DNA of 47,458 bases from the NCBI GenBank assembly GCA_009772965.1, contig WPAF01000009.1:1-47458 (forward strand), in the 5' to 3' direction. The stretch's first letter is position 1. Every line of letters starts with the position of its first letter. Below the pieces are notes generated by a model that had not been told where the DNA came from, searched no databases, and saw only the letters and a list, made by a program, of their open reading frames with translations. The position numbers were made by a program, and so were the translations under genes. The DNA is from Candidatus Saganbacteria bacterium. Lineage in GTDB: Bacteria > Margulisbacteria > WOR-1 > XYC2-FULL-46-14 > WPAF01. Of this stretch, positions 7,895-16,486 are shown piece by piece.

Positions 7895-9909
7895 TCTGTG
7901 GTTTGCCCGCTTTCTTCTGAATTAAAAGAGTCTTCATCCTCTTCATCATTTTGCTCTCCTGCTTTTGGATGGATAAAGCATTCGGAAACCGGATAATCTT
8001 TTTCAAAGAATTGGGCATTTACAATTTTAGGACAATGCGAATTTGCCAAAAGCCCCGAACTTAAGCAAATCCTGGCATTTAAATATCCTGAAGGCGCGGG
8101 AAAATCAAGCGCCTGTTCATTTACCAGGGCTTGGGTCATAAATTCTTTAAATATCCGGGGCCCTACCGCAACTTCCGCGACTCCCTTCATATTCCTGTTA
8201 TCATCATTTCCAACCCAAACGCCGGCAACCAGCTGGGGAGTATATCCTATGATCCAAGCGTCTTTAAATTCTTCGGTAGTTCCGGTCTTGGCCGCAGCCG
8301 GACGGTTAAGGCGTCCTTGATATCCCGTGCCGCGCGCTAACACGCCTTTCATCATGTCAACCATTACAGCCGCGACATTTTCTTCAAGCACTTTTTCGCC
8401 TTTTACCTGGTGTTCATAAATGACTACCCCGTCCCGGTTGGCGATTTTATATATTGGGGTCGGTTCAACCCGTACCCCCTGGTTGGCAAAAACGCCATAG
8501 GCAGAAACCATTTCAAGCATTGAAACGTCCGATACCCCAAGGGTAAGCGCCAAACCCGGTTCAATTCTACTGGTAATTCCCAATCTTTTTGCAACAGAAA
8601 TTGCGGATTCAATCCCAACTTTTTCAAGTAATTTAATCGAAGGGATATTAAGTGATTTTTCAAGGGCAAAACGCATGGTGACATTTCCTCGGAATTTCCT
8701 GTCGAAGTTTTTTGGCTCCCATTTTCCAAAGGGATTCCAACGGTTTGGATAAACATCAAATGTTGTTGGCTTGTCGGGCAGGATGGTGCCAGGAGAGTAT
8801 CCTTGTTCAACTGCCGCGGCGTATACAAAGGGCTTAAAAGCTGAGCCAGGCTGCCGTTTCATCTGGATTGCCCTGTTAAATTGGCTTTTAATGAAATCCA
8901 CGCCGCCAACCATTGCCCTGATGTAGCCGTTTCTCGGGTCAATGGCCAAAAGCGCGGATTGGGAAAAGTTGTATTTTTTCCCTTCTTCGTTAATAAATTT
9001 CCTGATTGTATCTTCTGCCGCGATTTGGGCGGTAATGTCCAGGGTAGTACAAACTCTCAAGCCGCCTTTATTTACAGCTTCCTCTCCAAATTTTTTAATA
9101 AGCTCCCCCCAAACATATGAGACAAAATAGGGAGCCATTTGTCCGTATCTTTTTAAATTTTCAGGGTAAAGCAGGATTTGTTCTTTATAGGCATTTTTTG
9201 CGTCTTCGAGGTTAATAAATCCCAGCTGGACCATTTTTGTTAAAACAATTTTTTGCCTTGCTTTTGCCTGCTCAAAATTGCGGTAAGGCGTATATAATTC
9301 CGGCCCCTCCACAATTCCCATAAGCATTGCGGCTTCTGCAAGAGAGAGGTCTTTTGCGTGTTTGTTGAAATACGCGTCAGACGCGGCCTCAACCCCGTAT
9401 GTATTATGCCCTAAGTAAATTTGGTTTAAGTAATATTCAAGGATTTCTTCTTTGGTAAAACGCCTCTCGATTTGAAGGGCTAAAGCGATTTCCGCGAGCT
9501 TTCTCCCGAATGTTTTTCTTCTGGTTAGGAAGAGGTTCCTGGCTAATTGCTGGGTGATGGTAGAACCGCCCTCAACAAACCTGCCGTACAATAAATTTTT
9601 AAAAGTTGCCCTTAAAATTCCCCACAGATCAATACCATGATGGGTATAAAATCTCTCATCTTCAACTGATACGACAGCTTTTATAAGATAAGGGCTGAAG
9701 CTTGAATATGGAACCACTCTGCGGTTTTCTTCTTCATGGAAGCGGGCGATGATTTTGCCGTCCTGGGATAATAATACCGAAGCTTCTGAAGGGGTGTAGT
9801 AATTAAGGGTCTCAACATTTGGCAGGGAAGTAATGATTTGAAGCATGACCCCCGAGAAGACCGCAAGAAGTATAAAAACGCCAATTATTAGGGGCTTGGA
9901 GAACCTCAT
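7891..9909 (-). CDS. class A penicillin-binding protein (PBP1A type)
   Basis: A bifunctional peptidoglycan synthase of 672 residues. It has an N-terminal membrane anchor (~7-28) and a GT51 glycosyltransferase domain with the catalytic EDERFYTHHG (Glu83) and GGSTITQQLARNLFL (114-128). The transpeptidase domain has SAFK (Ser356), SLN (419-421) and KTGT (541-544). The C-terminal tail is acidic (Glu/Asp/Ser-rich). It polymerises and crosslinks glycan strands on the outer face of the membrane. It is transcribed with the following phosphohexomutase gene. The ATG at 9909 has no Shine-Dalgarno, and the -10 box ends only 11 bases upstream, so the mRNA would be almost leaderless. Confidence 0.95.
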   Translation of the reverse strand: MRFSKPLIIGVFILLAVFSGVMLQIITSLPNVETLNYYTPSEASVLLSQDGKIIARFHEEENRRVVPYSSFSPYLIKAVVSVEDERFYTHHGIDLWGILRATFKNLLYGRFVEGGSTITQQLARNLFLTRRKTFGRKLAEIALALQIERRFTKEEILEYYLNQIYLGHNTYGVEAASDAYFNKHAKDLSLAEAAMLMGIVEGPELYTPYRNFEQAKARQKIVLTKMVQLGFINLEDAKNAYKEQILLYPENLKRYGQMAPYFVSYVWGELIKKFGEEAVNKGGLRVCTTLDITAQIAAEDTIRKFINEEGKKYNFSQSALLAIDPRNGYIRAMVGGVDFIKSQFNRAIQMKRQPGSAFKPFVYAAAVEQGYSPGTILPDKPTTFDVYPNRWNPFGKWEPKNFDRKFRGNVTMRFALEKSLNIPSIKLLEKVGIESAISVAKRLGITSRIEPGLALTLGVSDVSMLEMVSAYGVFANQGVRVEPTPIYKIANRDGVVIYEHQVKGEKVLEENVAAVMVDMMKGVLARGTGYQGRLNRPAAAKTGTTEEFKDAWIIGYTPQLVAGVWVGNDDNRNMKGVAEVAVGPRIFKEFMTQALVNEQALDFPAPSGYLNARICLSSGLLANSHCPKIVNAQFFEKDYPVSECFIHPKAGEQNDEEDEDSFNSEESGQTTE

Positions 9910-9920
9910 AAAGTTTTTTA

Positions 9921-9949
9921 ATTATAACAGTACGACAGTATGCATGCAA
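9921..9949 (-). promoter_or_regulatory. sigma70-type promoter of the PBP1A-type operon
   Basis: On the minus strand, TTGCAT (9949-9944), 17-bp spacer, TATAAT (9926-9921). Its -35 box overlaps the -35-like box of the divergent sigma28-like promoter A by 4 bp. Confidence 0.65.
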
Positions 9950-9973
9950 GTTTATTGCACGATAGCGCGATAT
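9946..9973 (+). promoter_or_regulatory. sigma28-like promoter A
   Basis: GCAAGTTT (9946-9953), 12-bp spacer, CGCGATAT (9966-9973). This matches the pattern of sites B, C and D in the same block and resembles the FliA/SigD consensus TAAAGTTT-N11-GCCGATAA/T. A start near 9980 would leave a ~12-base leader consisting mostly of the ribosome site of the first gene. Confidence 0.6.
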
Positions 9974-9991
9974 ATTAGGCGGAGGGAAAAG

Positions 9992-10180
9992 GTGGATATT
10001 TCATTAATCAATTATGATAAAATTGACTGCGATATCAATAAGATATTGACAGACATAAAGCCTTTATTTGAAAGCGATAACTGCCAGATAAATATTTTAG
10101 AAAATCGCATTAACATAAAAGAAGTAGATAACGCATGCAAGATTTTGGGCTGTGGAAACGATAAAATAGGTGGAGGGTAA
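9992..10180 (+). CDS. small acidic hypothetical protein, first gene of the unknown block
   Basis: A GTG start at 9992, preceded by GGAGGG (9980-9985), gives 62 residues; the frame stays open further upstream only through promoter A. The product is Asp/Ile/Asn-rich, probably helical, with no signal peptide and a terminal Gly run. Two Cys residues (CNACKILGCG-like region, residues ~47-56) could bind metal, but the pattern is not a known finger. I do not recognise it. Two bases after its stop comes the next gene with its own strong ribosome site. Being first in a sigma28-like operon, it could be a small regulator or chaperone; this is speculation. Confidence 0.6.
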   Translation: MDISLINYDKIDCDINKILTDIKPLFESDNCQINILENRINIKEVDNACKILGCGNDKIGGG

Positions 10181-10182
10181 CT

Positions 10183-10497
10183 ATGTCAATCAGCTTTGAT
10201 ACCAACTTTGTTCCTAACATGAATAAGTATAGGCAAAACCATAACAAGTGGAGCGAAGCGGCAAAGATACAAAGCGGCATCACTGATGAGCCAATTGCTC
10301 CAGCATATTCCTCTGAGCGAAATCCAAATTCAGGAAAATATGAAACAATAAATAACCAGCCTCCTTCAACCTCGCTTCTAAAATTAGTGTTAACTTGGTT
10401 TGCCAATATTTTAGGCGGTGGTGGGCAGGGAAAAGTTGGAGCAAAAGCTCCCCAGCCCGATAAGACTCCAGTTCCAAAAATAGGAGTAAATGCATGA
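10183..10497 (+). CDS. hypothetical 104-residue protein of the unknown block
   Basis: ATG at 10183 with GGAGGG 5 bases upstream. The first ~65 residues are polar, Asn/Ser/Pro-rich and probably disordered. Residues ~66-80 (LLKLVLTWFANILGGGG) form one amphipathic or membrane-touching helix, and a short Pro/Lys tail follows. There is no signal peptide. No family is recognised. Polar N-termini without a Sec signal are shared by most products of this block and are typical of, though not proof of, substrates of specialised secretion systems. Its stop overlaps the next ATG (ATGA). Confidence 0.65.
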   Translation: MSISFDTNFVPNMNKYRQNHNKWSEAAKIQSGITDEPIAPAYSSERNPNSGKYETINNQPPSTSLLKLVLTWFANILGGGGQGKVGAKAPQPDKTPVPKIGVNA

Positions 10498-10703
10498 GTT
10501 TTGATTTAACTTCATTGATGCTGGGTGTGGTTATTGGTTTAGTTATAAGTAACTTATCAAACCTTGCCGCGTCATATTATAAATTAAAAAAAGCAAAATC
10601 GCTTCTTGATAAATCAACAGAAAAAATAAATAAAATACTAGTCAATTTGGAAAAAGAAAAGCAAATCATTCAAAATGAAATTAATAAGGAGAAGGATAAG
10701 TAA
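10494..10703 (+). CDS. small membrane-anchored coiled-coil protein
   Basis: 69 residues. Residues ~5-25 form a hydrophobic helix (LMLGVVIGLVISNLSNLAA), followed by a Lys/Glu/Leu/Ile heptad-like stretch to the end. This is the shape of a single-pass inner-membrane protein with a cytoplasmic coiled coil. The start overlaps the previous stop and its own stop overlaps the next start (TAATG), so it is translationally coupled. It is the only clearly single-pass membrane protein among the short products of the block and could anchor or cap an assembly. No named family is recognised. Confidence 0.65.
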   Translation: MSFDLTSLMLGVVIGLVISNLSNLAASYYKLKKAKSLLDKSTEKINKILVNLEKEKQIIQNEINKEKDK

Positions 10704-11674
10704 TGACGCCTCCAATTACAGGGCAAATTGCACCAAGTTTTACCAGGACGCCTGCAAAAGTGCAGAAGGCTAATCCTGTTGCAGTTCCCGGAAAACCAGT
10801 TCCTCCTGCTGTAGAAAGATTAAAAATTATTTTAGGCAAATTATTTGGCGTCCGATTTTATGATAAAAATTCCTTTGGTGAATGGCTTGAAAAAAATATA
10901 AACCCTGATGGGACAATAAATATTGATTCAAAATTTAAGGAAGCGCTGGCAAAAGCGCTGGGAGTTCCAGCCAACATGATAACAGATACGGCTATGGATT
11001 ATTTTTTTGGCAACCAGGACGGCTTGCTTAATGCAAAAGATAAAGTTTCAATATCAAAATTGATAAGCCAATTGGAGTTTTTGGTTCCAATCCATACAGC
11101 GCAGGCGGCGGGTGGGGGGGATAATGCTTTCCAATACTTACAGACAAATAACATCTTGATTATTGACTTTAAACAAGACAGATTAGCATCTATTGATTTT
11201 AAATCTTTGGCAAGAGAAAAAAATGGATTATTTTTAAGCTGTTTTCGGGCGGCGGCTAGAGCTTATTTTAGCTCAAATTTAAAGTCTCCCGGTGCGGATA
11301 AAAAAGTACAAGATATTTATAGCGCTATTACAACTGGAAAAGATTGGGATGGTAAAGTTCCTGATGAGCTAAAACCCTTTCTGCTTGCGGCATATTATGG
11401 GGCATTTAAAAGAGCCATAGCCAGCCAAAAATTGGATTTGCCTACAAAAGCTCTTCAAAATGACCCGAGATTGATGAAAGATTTCTTTGACGGGCATTTT
11501 GCCAATTTTATCGAAGGCCACAGCGGAAAAGATCCCCAGAGAATTACACATGATTTGCCCAAAGATATGTCTACTGGAAGTATCATGAAAGCGGCTATAG
11601 ATAGGCCGAAAGCGCGTAAAATCCCTGAACAAACGGGTCATCTTACTCCGGTTCCTATTTCACCCAAAAAATAG
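10703..11674 (+). CDS. hypothetical 323-residue protein of the unknown block
   Basis: Starts inside the previous stop (TAATG). The N-terminus (1-40) is Pro/Thr/Lys-rich and probably disordered. Two helical regions follow: ~40-135 (RLKIILGKLFGV through DKVSISKLISQLEFLVP) and ~150-290 (AREKNGLFLSCFRAAARAYF and LKPFLLAAYYGAFKRAIAS). The tail is Lys/Pro-rich. A Gly stretch at residues ~135-141 is encoded by a run of seven G (11114-11120). No signal peptide, membrane helix or known enzymatic motif. It is the last gene of transcription unit A; the next unit starts with its own promoter 12 bases after the stop. Function unknown. Confidence 0.7.
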   Translation: MTPPITGQIAPSFTRTPAKVQKANPVAVPGKPVPPAVERLKIILGKLFGVRFYDKNSFGEWLEKNINPDGTINIDSKFKEALAKALGVPANMITDTAMDYFFGNQDGLLNAKDKVSISKLISQLEFLVPIHTAQAAGGGDNAFQYLQTNNILIIDFKQDRLASIDFKSLAREKNGLFLSCFRAAARAYFSSNLKSPGADKKVQDIYSAITTGKDWDGKVPDELKPFLLAAYYGAFKRAIASQKLDLPTKALQNDPRLMKDFFDGHFANFIEGHSGKDPQRITHDLPKDMSTGSIMKAAIDRPKARKIPEQTGHLTPVPISPKK

Positions 11675-11713
11675 CAAGTTTTAACGCAAGTTTTTACCTA
11701 CTTAACCCGATAA
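11674..11713 (+). promoter_or_regulatory. sigma28-like promoter B with duplicated -35 box
   Basis: GCAAGTTT (11686-11693), 12-bp spacer, CCCGATAA (11706-11713). A second identical GCAAGTTT lies exactly 12 bp further up (11674-11681). The predicted start near 11720 is only ~4 bases before the ATG at 11724. The 17 bases around the -35 box match promoter D with one difference. Confidence 0.65.
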
Positions 11714-11723
11714 ATATAATGTA

Positions 11724-14700
11724 ATGGTAACTAATGTTAACTTAAACAATATTGACCCAGTAAATGATAATGACGATAAATATCAGGGCGGGATTAATCC
11801 ATCCTACATCCCTTCAAATGATGCGGATTTAATCAATGAAACCCCAGATACTTCTAGCGTTTCTTCGCCAGAAACCTCAGCAAGCACGGGAACAAAAAGC
11901 TCGCCTTTAAAATCCGGCGATACAAACAGCAAGGTTGACAAAAATTACATTGAAAATGATTCTTCAAGAGATGACGAATTGTTTAATCAGACGAAAAACG
12001 CAGAAGATAGAATAAACGAAGCATTACTGAATTTTAACGAGGACTCGTTTTATGAACAAGATGAAAATGGCTACTGGGTAATAAATCAAAAATTGTTTGA
12101 CGCGCTTTATCGCCGCCTGCTTGGATTGTGCAACATGAGATTAACTATTGCTATGATGCAGGATGAAAGGGGCGAAGTTAATAATATGATTTTTGAGTCT
12201 GTTACGGGATTAGAACTTGATCTTGGCAATAAAACATCTCTTACAGAAACAACCGCAAAAAGCAACCAGAAAATAATAAAAGAAATTCAGCGGGGAGTGT
12301 CAACACTTACGAAAAAAATCCAAGAACACAACAGCAAAGTTTATACAGAGGCCTTAAAAAAAGCAAAAGAAGCTGAAGGAGATGACTGGACAAATTTTTG
12401 GAATGGAGATGCTGATAAACAAAAAAGCCTTGAAATGCAGAGAGATGCCCGTGAACAATTTATTGCGGCTATGAATGATTCGATTAAAACCCTTAATAAA
12501 ATATCCAATGGCAGCTTTAAAGGTTTGACGCCGGAAACAGAAAAGCAGGGGAACGATATCATAAACCGGCTGCAAGATTATCGAAATTATTTAAAATTTG
12601 ACGAAAATGGGTATATTGACACAAGCTGGAGCAAACAGTTTATAGTTGATTTGAGGAAAGAATTTGTTTCAGTGTTAAATGTTAACCGTACCATTGTTTC
12701 TTTGGCAAAGCAAAAAGAATCAGCGCAAAAAATTATATGGGAGTCAATCCAAGGCAAGGCTCTAGGAAGCAATAAACTAGGGTCTGTCGAAGAGGCATTT
12801 GGGGCTGAAAGTACCTATCAAACTACTTTATTTGACCAAACCTCCAGTCAGATACTCCAAGTCCAAAAATTAAGCAATGAAATTAAATATTTAAAATTGC
12901 AAATTAAAAAGCTTGAAGAATCAAGATGGGCTTCTGTTTTTTCAAAGATATTTAAGGCACTCGCAATTATTGCGGCGGCAGTAGCGACAGTGGCACTATC
13001 AATTTGCACTTTTGGTATTGGCGGTGTTGCGGTTGTATCTGTGGCGGGAGTTGTGCTTGGCGCGGCAACGGCAGCTGGAGCTGTGGCGGGAATCGCGTCT
13101 GCGGCGTTTGCTTATGGCGCGGCCGCAATAGCAAATTCTATAAAAGATAACTTTAATCCGACAATTAGCACCTTTATCCACAATACTAGTAACTCATCCA
13201 AAATAAAAAAGGGTATCTTTGCAAAATCAAAAGAGCTTCAAGAACAGGAAGAAATACTTTTAGAGAGCATTGGTTCAGCTCAAGTAGATACATTAGGTGA
13301 TGGAAATAAGGCTGTCAACAATCAAAAGTTGGCAATCTTAAATAATCGACTTAATGGTATTTATAATGCCCAAAGGTTTTTAGCAAAAGCAATAAATTTA
13401 ACTTCTTCAATTCAAAGAAGAATTTTAAGGTCAATTATAGGCATTTCAGGCGGGAGCGATGGAAACTCGATGTTGTCGTCGCTTGATGATATTTTAAAAA
13501 CCAATTCAATGCAATTTCAGGCATATTCTTCAAACTTGAAGGAATATAAAGAGGCATTCAATATCGAGCTTCAGCAGGAAAGAGCTATGGAAGAAGCGGC
13601 AATGCAATTTATTGTTGGCATAATTGTGGGGGGGGTGGGTGCTATCTTGGGGGCGTTTGGTGGGGTGGTTGGCAGTTTGGCAGGATTTGCCATAGGCCAA
13701 GCTGTTGGTTCTGCTTCTGCCGATTTTTACAATGCGGGGAGGTATGGAACTAAAGATATAGAATATAACCCGGAATTTATTACAGAGGAAAAAGTTGAAC
13801 AAAGTAAGGGACTGCTTAGTTCATTAGATGGGGCAATTGAGGGTATTTATAGCGAGCTTTTTTCCGAAGGAATTTGTGATTCCGGCGACGGGAATATAGC
13901 CATTAACACTGATAAAGCTGCCGCTCTTCAAAAGCGACTTGAAAGGATTTTTGTTACTGTTGCTAATATTAATGCGATTTACGAAGAAAAATCAGCAGTA
14001 ATGAATGCGATTTGGCAATCTTTAGGTGTTGCAGTCGAGTCCCAATCTACAAAAGATATTTTAAAGTCAAATTTTGACTCTGCCATTAATAAATTTAAAC
14101 AATCAGTTGGCATGTTATCTGAACATGTTCAGGTCCACAACCGGGCAAATGCTGCCCAGCAGAGATATGCCAATGCGGCAATAAAGCTTGGCATTTCCAT
14201 TGGGGGAGCTGCGGTTTCGATTGTAGGTTTAGGTTTTGGGCTTGAACAGATAAGTAATTTGGCAATGGGAATAACAAGTTTAACTCAATCAACAATTGAT
14301 TTTATTGATTCCATGTTAAGGGCGAGAGATGATTTTGGCCAGCTAAAAAATTCAATAGAAATTAAAGATGCAAATGATTTAAAACCCCAATCAATAATTA
14401 ATCAAAAAGATATAATCCCAGAATGGAAAATACTTGAGGCCGCAGAGGAGCTTGAAAATAGGGTTCAAAATAGTGTTAGCCAAAAAATGATAGAAGAAAT
14501 TGGCGGTGGTGAATGGGGAATAAACAGCGGACTTTTTGAGGAAACAAGTACTAAACTTGAGCAAATTGGCAGGGTGCGCGAAATGTTAAATGAAAACTTA
14601 TCTTTAATGAAAGAAATTAAAGCAAAGTTGGCAAGACTATTTGGAGGTATTGTTGTTAATTCCTCCGGACAAATGGAAATGGTTACATATATAAGTCAAG

Positions 14701-15845
14701 CCATCTCCCAAAGTATTTTGCAGAACCAAATGCAGGCATTGGAACAGTATATTTCAAGGCATAACCAGTTAAATACGGCGACTAAAAGAGCAGTTGTAGC
14801 TGGAATACAAACAGGAATATCATTAGTGCAGACAGTTCTTTCAACCGTTAGCTATGGTAAAACCAATAAAATAGAAAAAACTGTTGATAAACTGCAGAAA
14901 GCAAAAGAGCTTACAAAAAACAGCCAGATAAAATTGACGCCAGCTCAAATAAGAGAATACACTTGGGCGCAAGCTTTTAAACAAAATTTAAGTTATATTA
15001 ATTTAGCTTTGACCTCAGTTAGGTTTATCACAGAAATGCTTACTGTTGGCCTTTATGACAAACAAGAGAGTAAAATTGACAGGACAAGAGGAAAGAAACC
15101 AGATAAAAATCAAGAGAAAAATAGCAAAGCAGTTGTATCAAAGGAATTATCACTTTTATCGTTTGGAGAGAAGGTTAATCAACTCGAAATTGAAACGAAT
15201 AATATTGCTATACAAAAGGGTATTATAGAATTAGACACCCAGCTTCTTGAAATACTGAAGAACTTAGAAAAAGAGCTTGGAAGATATGCTGAAAGCGCGA
15301 TAAAGGCAATAACTGATAGCGTAAAAGGGACATTTGGCAATGCCAAGAAGCCCCAAACCAATAAGATTGGAGCAAAATTTGAAAAACTCGAACTCCCCAT
15401 TCCTGCCAAACCAAAAGTACAGGCGCTTACTAAAGAAGAACTTAACAAAACACTAAGTTGGGCAAAAACGGTTAATGATGGAAAACTTACAATTGACGAT
15501 AAGGGAAATATATACAACCTGTCAGGCATCAAAAATGTGGCTGTACTTAAATCTATGATTATCCAGGCTTTAGCAAGCCCAAATGTGACTCCAGAACAAA
15601 AGGCAAAATTAGAATCGGCGTTAGGAAGGCTCAATCAAGCTGAAACCAAGCCAAAGACTCCTGCTTCAAGCCGGCCGGCAGCCGGAACAAAGGTATCCAG
15701 TAATAATACAAAAGAGGAAGCATTAAAGCTTGCAGTTGGATTATTAGAACAGGGCAGTATTAAGTTGCAGCACTGCGGAGAAGTAATGCAGTCAAATGCT
15801 TTTAAGCTGAAAATGCTCCAGAATAAGGAGAAAACATTCGCATGA
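11724..15845 (+). CDS. 1373-residue protein with five degenerate helical modules and membrane segments (candidate translocator or pore-former)
   Basis: No signal peptide; residues 1-95 are Asn/Asp/Ser/Thr-rich and probably disordered. A ~50-residue motif occurs five times (about 112-163, 292-345, 524-574, 721-769, 927-976). Each begins DENG/GDGN-like, continues with LxxRLxxI and ends near IWxSIxG. Coiled coil follows each copy. Copies 2 to 5 then lead to hydrophobic Gly/Ala-rich stretches near 408-470, 625-663, 818-843 and, weakly, 1021-1043. A second conserved block (xxHNxxxxxAxxRxxxA) precedes the last two. Coil plus hydrophobic helices recalls IpaB/SipB/YopB type III translocators, but repeated in tandem; that is architecture, not proven homology. 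The ATG has no Shine-Dalgarno and an almost leaderless transcript is predicted. Eight-G run at 13628-13635. Confidence 0.8.
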   Translation: MVTNVNLNNIDPVNDNDDKYQGGINPSYIPSNDADLINETPDTSSVSSPETSASTGTKSSPLKSGDTNSKVDKNYIENDSSRDDELFNQTKNAEDRINEALLNFNEDSFYEQDENGYWVINQKLFDALYRRLLGLCNMRLTIAMMQDERGEVNNMIFESVTGLELDLGNKTSLTETTAKSNQKIIKEIQRGVSTLTKKIQEHNSKVYTEALKKAKEAEGDDWTNFWNGDADKQKSLEMQRDAREQFIAAMNDSIKTLNKISNGSFKGLTPETEKQGNDIINRLQDYRNYLKFDENGYIDTSWSKQFIVDLRKEFVSVLNVNRTIVSLAKQKESAQKIIWESIQGKALGSNKLGSVEEAFGAESTYQTTLFDQTSSQILQVQKLSNEIKYLKLQIKKLEESRWASVFSKIFKALAIIAAAVATVALSICTFGIGGVAVVSVAGVVLGAATAAGAVAGIASAAFAYGAAAIANSIKDNFNPTISTFIHNTSNSSKIKKGIFAKSKELQEQEEILLESIGSAQVDTLGDGNKAVNNQKLAILNNRLNGIYNAQRFLAKAINLTSSIQRRILRSIIGISGGSDGNSMLSSLDDILKTNSMQFQAYSSNLKEYKEAFNIELQQERAMEEAAMQFIVGIIVGGVGAILGAFGGVVGSLAGFAIGQAVGSASADFYNAGRYGTKDIEYNPEFITEEKVEQSKGLLSSLDGAIEGIYSELFSEGICDSGDGNIAINTDKAAALQKRLERIFVTVANINAIYEEKSAVMNAIWQSLGVAVESQSTKDILKSNFDSAINKFKQSVGMLSEHVQVHNRANAAQQRYANAAIKLGISIGGAAVSIVGLGFGLEQISNLAMGITSLTQSTIDFIDSMLRARDDFGQLKNSIEIKDANDLKPQSIINQKDIIPEWKILEAAEELENRVQNSVSQKMIEEIGGGEWGINSGLFEETSTKLEQIGRVREMLNENLSLMKEIKAKLARLFGGIVVNSSGQMEMVTYISQAISQSILQNQMQALEQYISRHNQLNTATKRAVVAGIQTGISLVQTVLSTVSYGKTNKIEKTVDKLQKAKELTKNSQIKLTPAQIREYTWAQAFKQNLSYINLALTSVRFITEMLTVGLYDKQESKIDRTRGKKPDKNQEKNSKAVVSKELSLLSFGEKVNQLEIETNNIAIQKGIIELDTQLLEILKNLEKELGRYAESAIKAITDSVKGTFGNAKKPQTNKIGAKFEKLELPIPAKPKVQALTKEELNKTLSWAKTVNDGKLTIDDKGNIYNLSGIKNVAVLKSMIIQALASPNVTPEQKAKLESALGRLNQAETKPKTPASSRPAAGTKVSSNNTKEEALKLAVGLLEQGSIKLQHCGEVMQSNAFKLKMLQNKEKTFA

Positions 15846-16357
15846 ATGACCTAATAAGACAAGCTGAGGCATTAAAGGCGGAACATGATTTTCTGGCCAA
15901 TCTTTTATTGCAAAAAAAAGTAGAAATAGATGAGGCATCCATAAATAATGCTGAAGACGCAAGGCTTCAAGAATTAACTGATGAATTGCGTGAAATAATA
16001 TGTAAAATTGATGATTTATCTGAAAGGCAAAAAATATTAAGAAGCAATCTAAATAAAGCTTTTTACGAGCAAAATCATACAAGAAAATCTGCCCCGGTAA
16101 TAGTATCTGATTCCATAGCTTCAAAGACGCTTATTTCTAAAATATTTGAGAACAAAAAGAATGGTGAAATTGACATAAAAGATAATATTAAAAAAGCTGA
16201 TACGGCTAAAGTTGTAAAACCAATAAAAGAAGAAATATCCAAGCTGAAAAAAGAAGTAAAAACTGATCTGTATAGCAAAGCCGCGTCAGAAAAAGCTGCC
16301 CAGGAAAAGTTTCTCAAAGCTACGCAAAAAAGCACCAGAAATTACGGGAATATATAA
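15842..16357 (+). CDS. coiled-coil protein coupled to the large modular protein
   Basis: 171 residues; its start overlaps the stop of the 1373-residue gene (ATGA), so the two are made together. Residues 1-75 are a strong Glu/Leu/Lys/Ile coiled coil (LIRQAEALKAEHDFLANLLL, then LQELTDELREIICKIDDLSER). The middle is polar, and the C-terminal third is a Lys-rich coil. No signal peptide or membrane segment. The position directly after a large candidate translocator is where a dedicated chaperone or co-secreted coil protein would be expected, but no chaperone family is recognised. Confidence 0.65.
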   Translation: MNDLIRQAEALKAEHDFLANLLLQKKVEIDEASINNAEDARLQELTDELREIICKIDDLSERQKILRSNLNKAFYEQNHTRKSAPVIVSDSIASKTLISKIFENKKNGEIDIKDNIKKADTAKVVKPIKEEISKLKKEVKTDLYSKAASEKAAQEKFLKATQKSTRNYGNI

Positions 16358-16372
16358 CTCTCCATTTTAGTG

Positions 16373-16427
16373 TGTCATGCCCGATTTAGTCGGGCATCCA
16401 TGGATTCCCGCATTCGCGGGAATGACA
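16373..16427. repeat. REP-like double-hairpin element
   Basis: A 55-bp element bounded by inverted TGTCAT/ATGACA ends. It has two internal hairpins: GCCCGA/TCGGGC (16379-16395) and ATTCCCGC/GCGGGAAT (16404-16423). Elements of this look (GTCAT..CCCG..CGGGAATGACA) are dispersed intergenic repeats in many bacteria. It sits between the end of transcription unit B and promoter C. Confidence 0.7.
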
Positions 16428-16449
16428 ATTAGAAAAGCCCTTCCTCAAT

Positions 16450-16477
16450 ACAAGTTTTCAACGCCCCAAACCGACTA
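16450..16477 (+). promoter_or_regulatory. sigma28-like promoter C
   Basis: ACAAGTTT (16450-16457), 12-bp spacer, ACCGACTA (16470-16477). The predicted start is near 16484, three bases before the GTG at 16487. Confidence 0.5.
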
Positions 16478-16486
16478 TATATATGA

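Noticed and set aside
9845-9991. Longer version of the first gene of the block, starting at 9845
   Set aside because: It would run through the start of the PBP1A-type gene and through both divergent promoters; GTG 9992 follows a good ribosome site.
12999-15634. Minus-strand ORFs opposite the 1373-residue gene
   Set aside because: They are mirror readings of the real gene: no ribosome sites, no recognisable families, skewed composition (Ser/Leu/Phe/Ile-rich).
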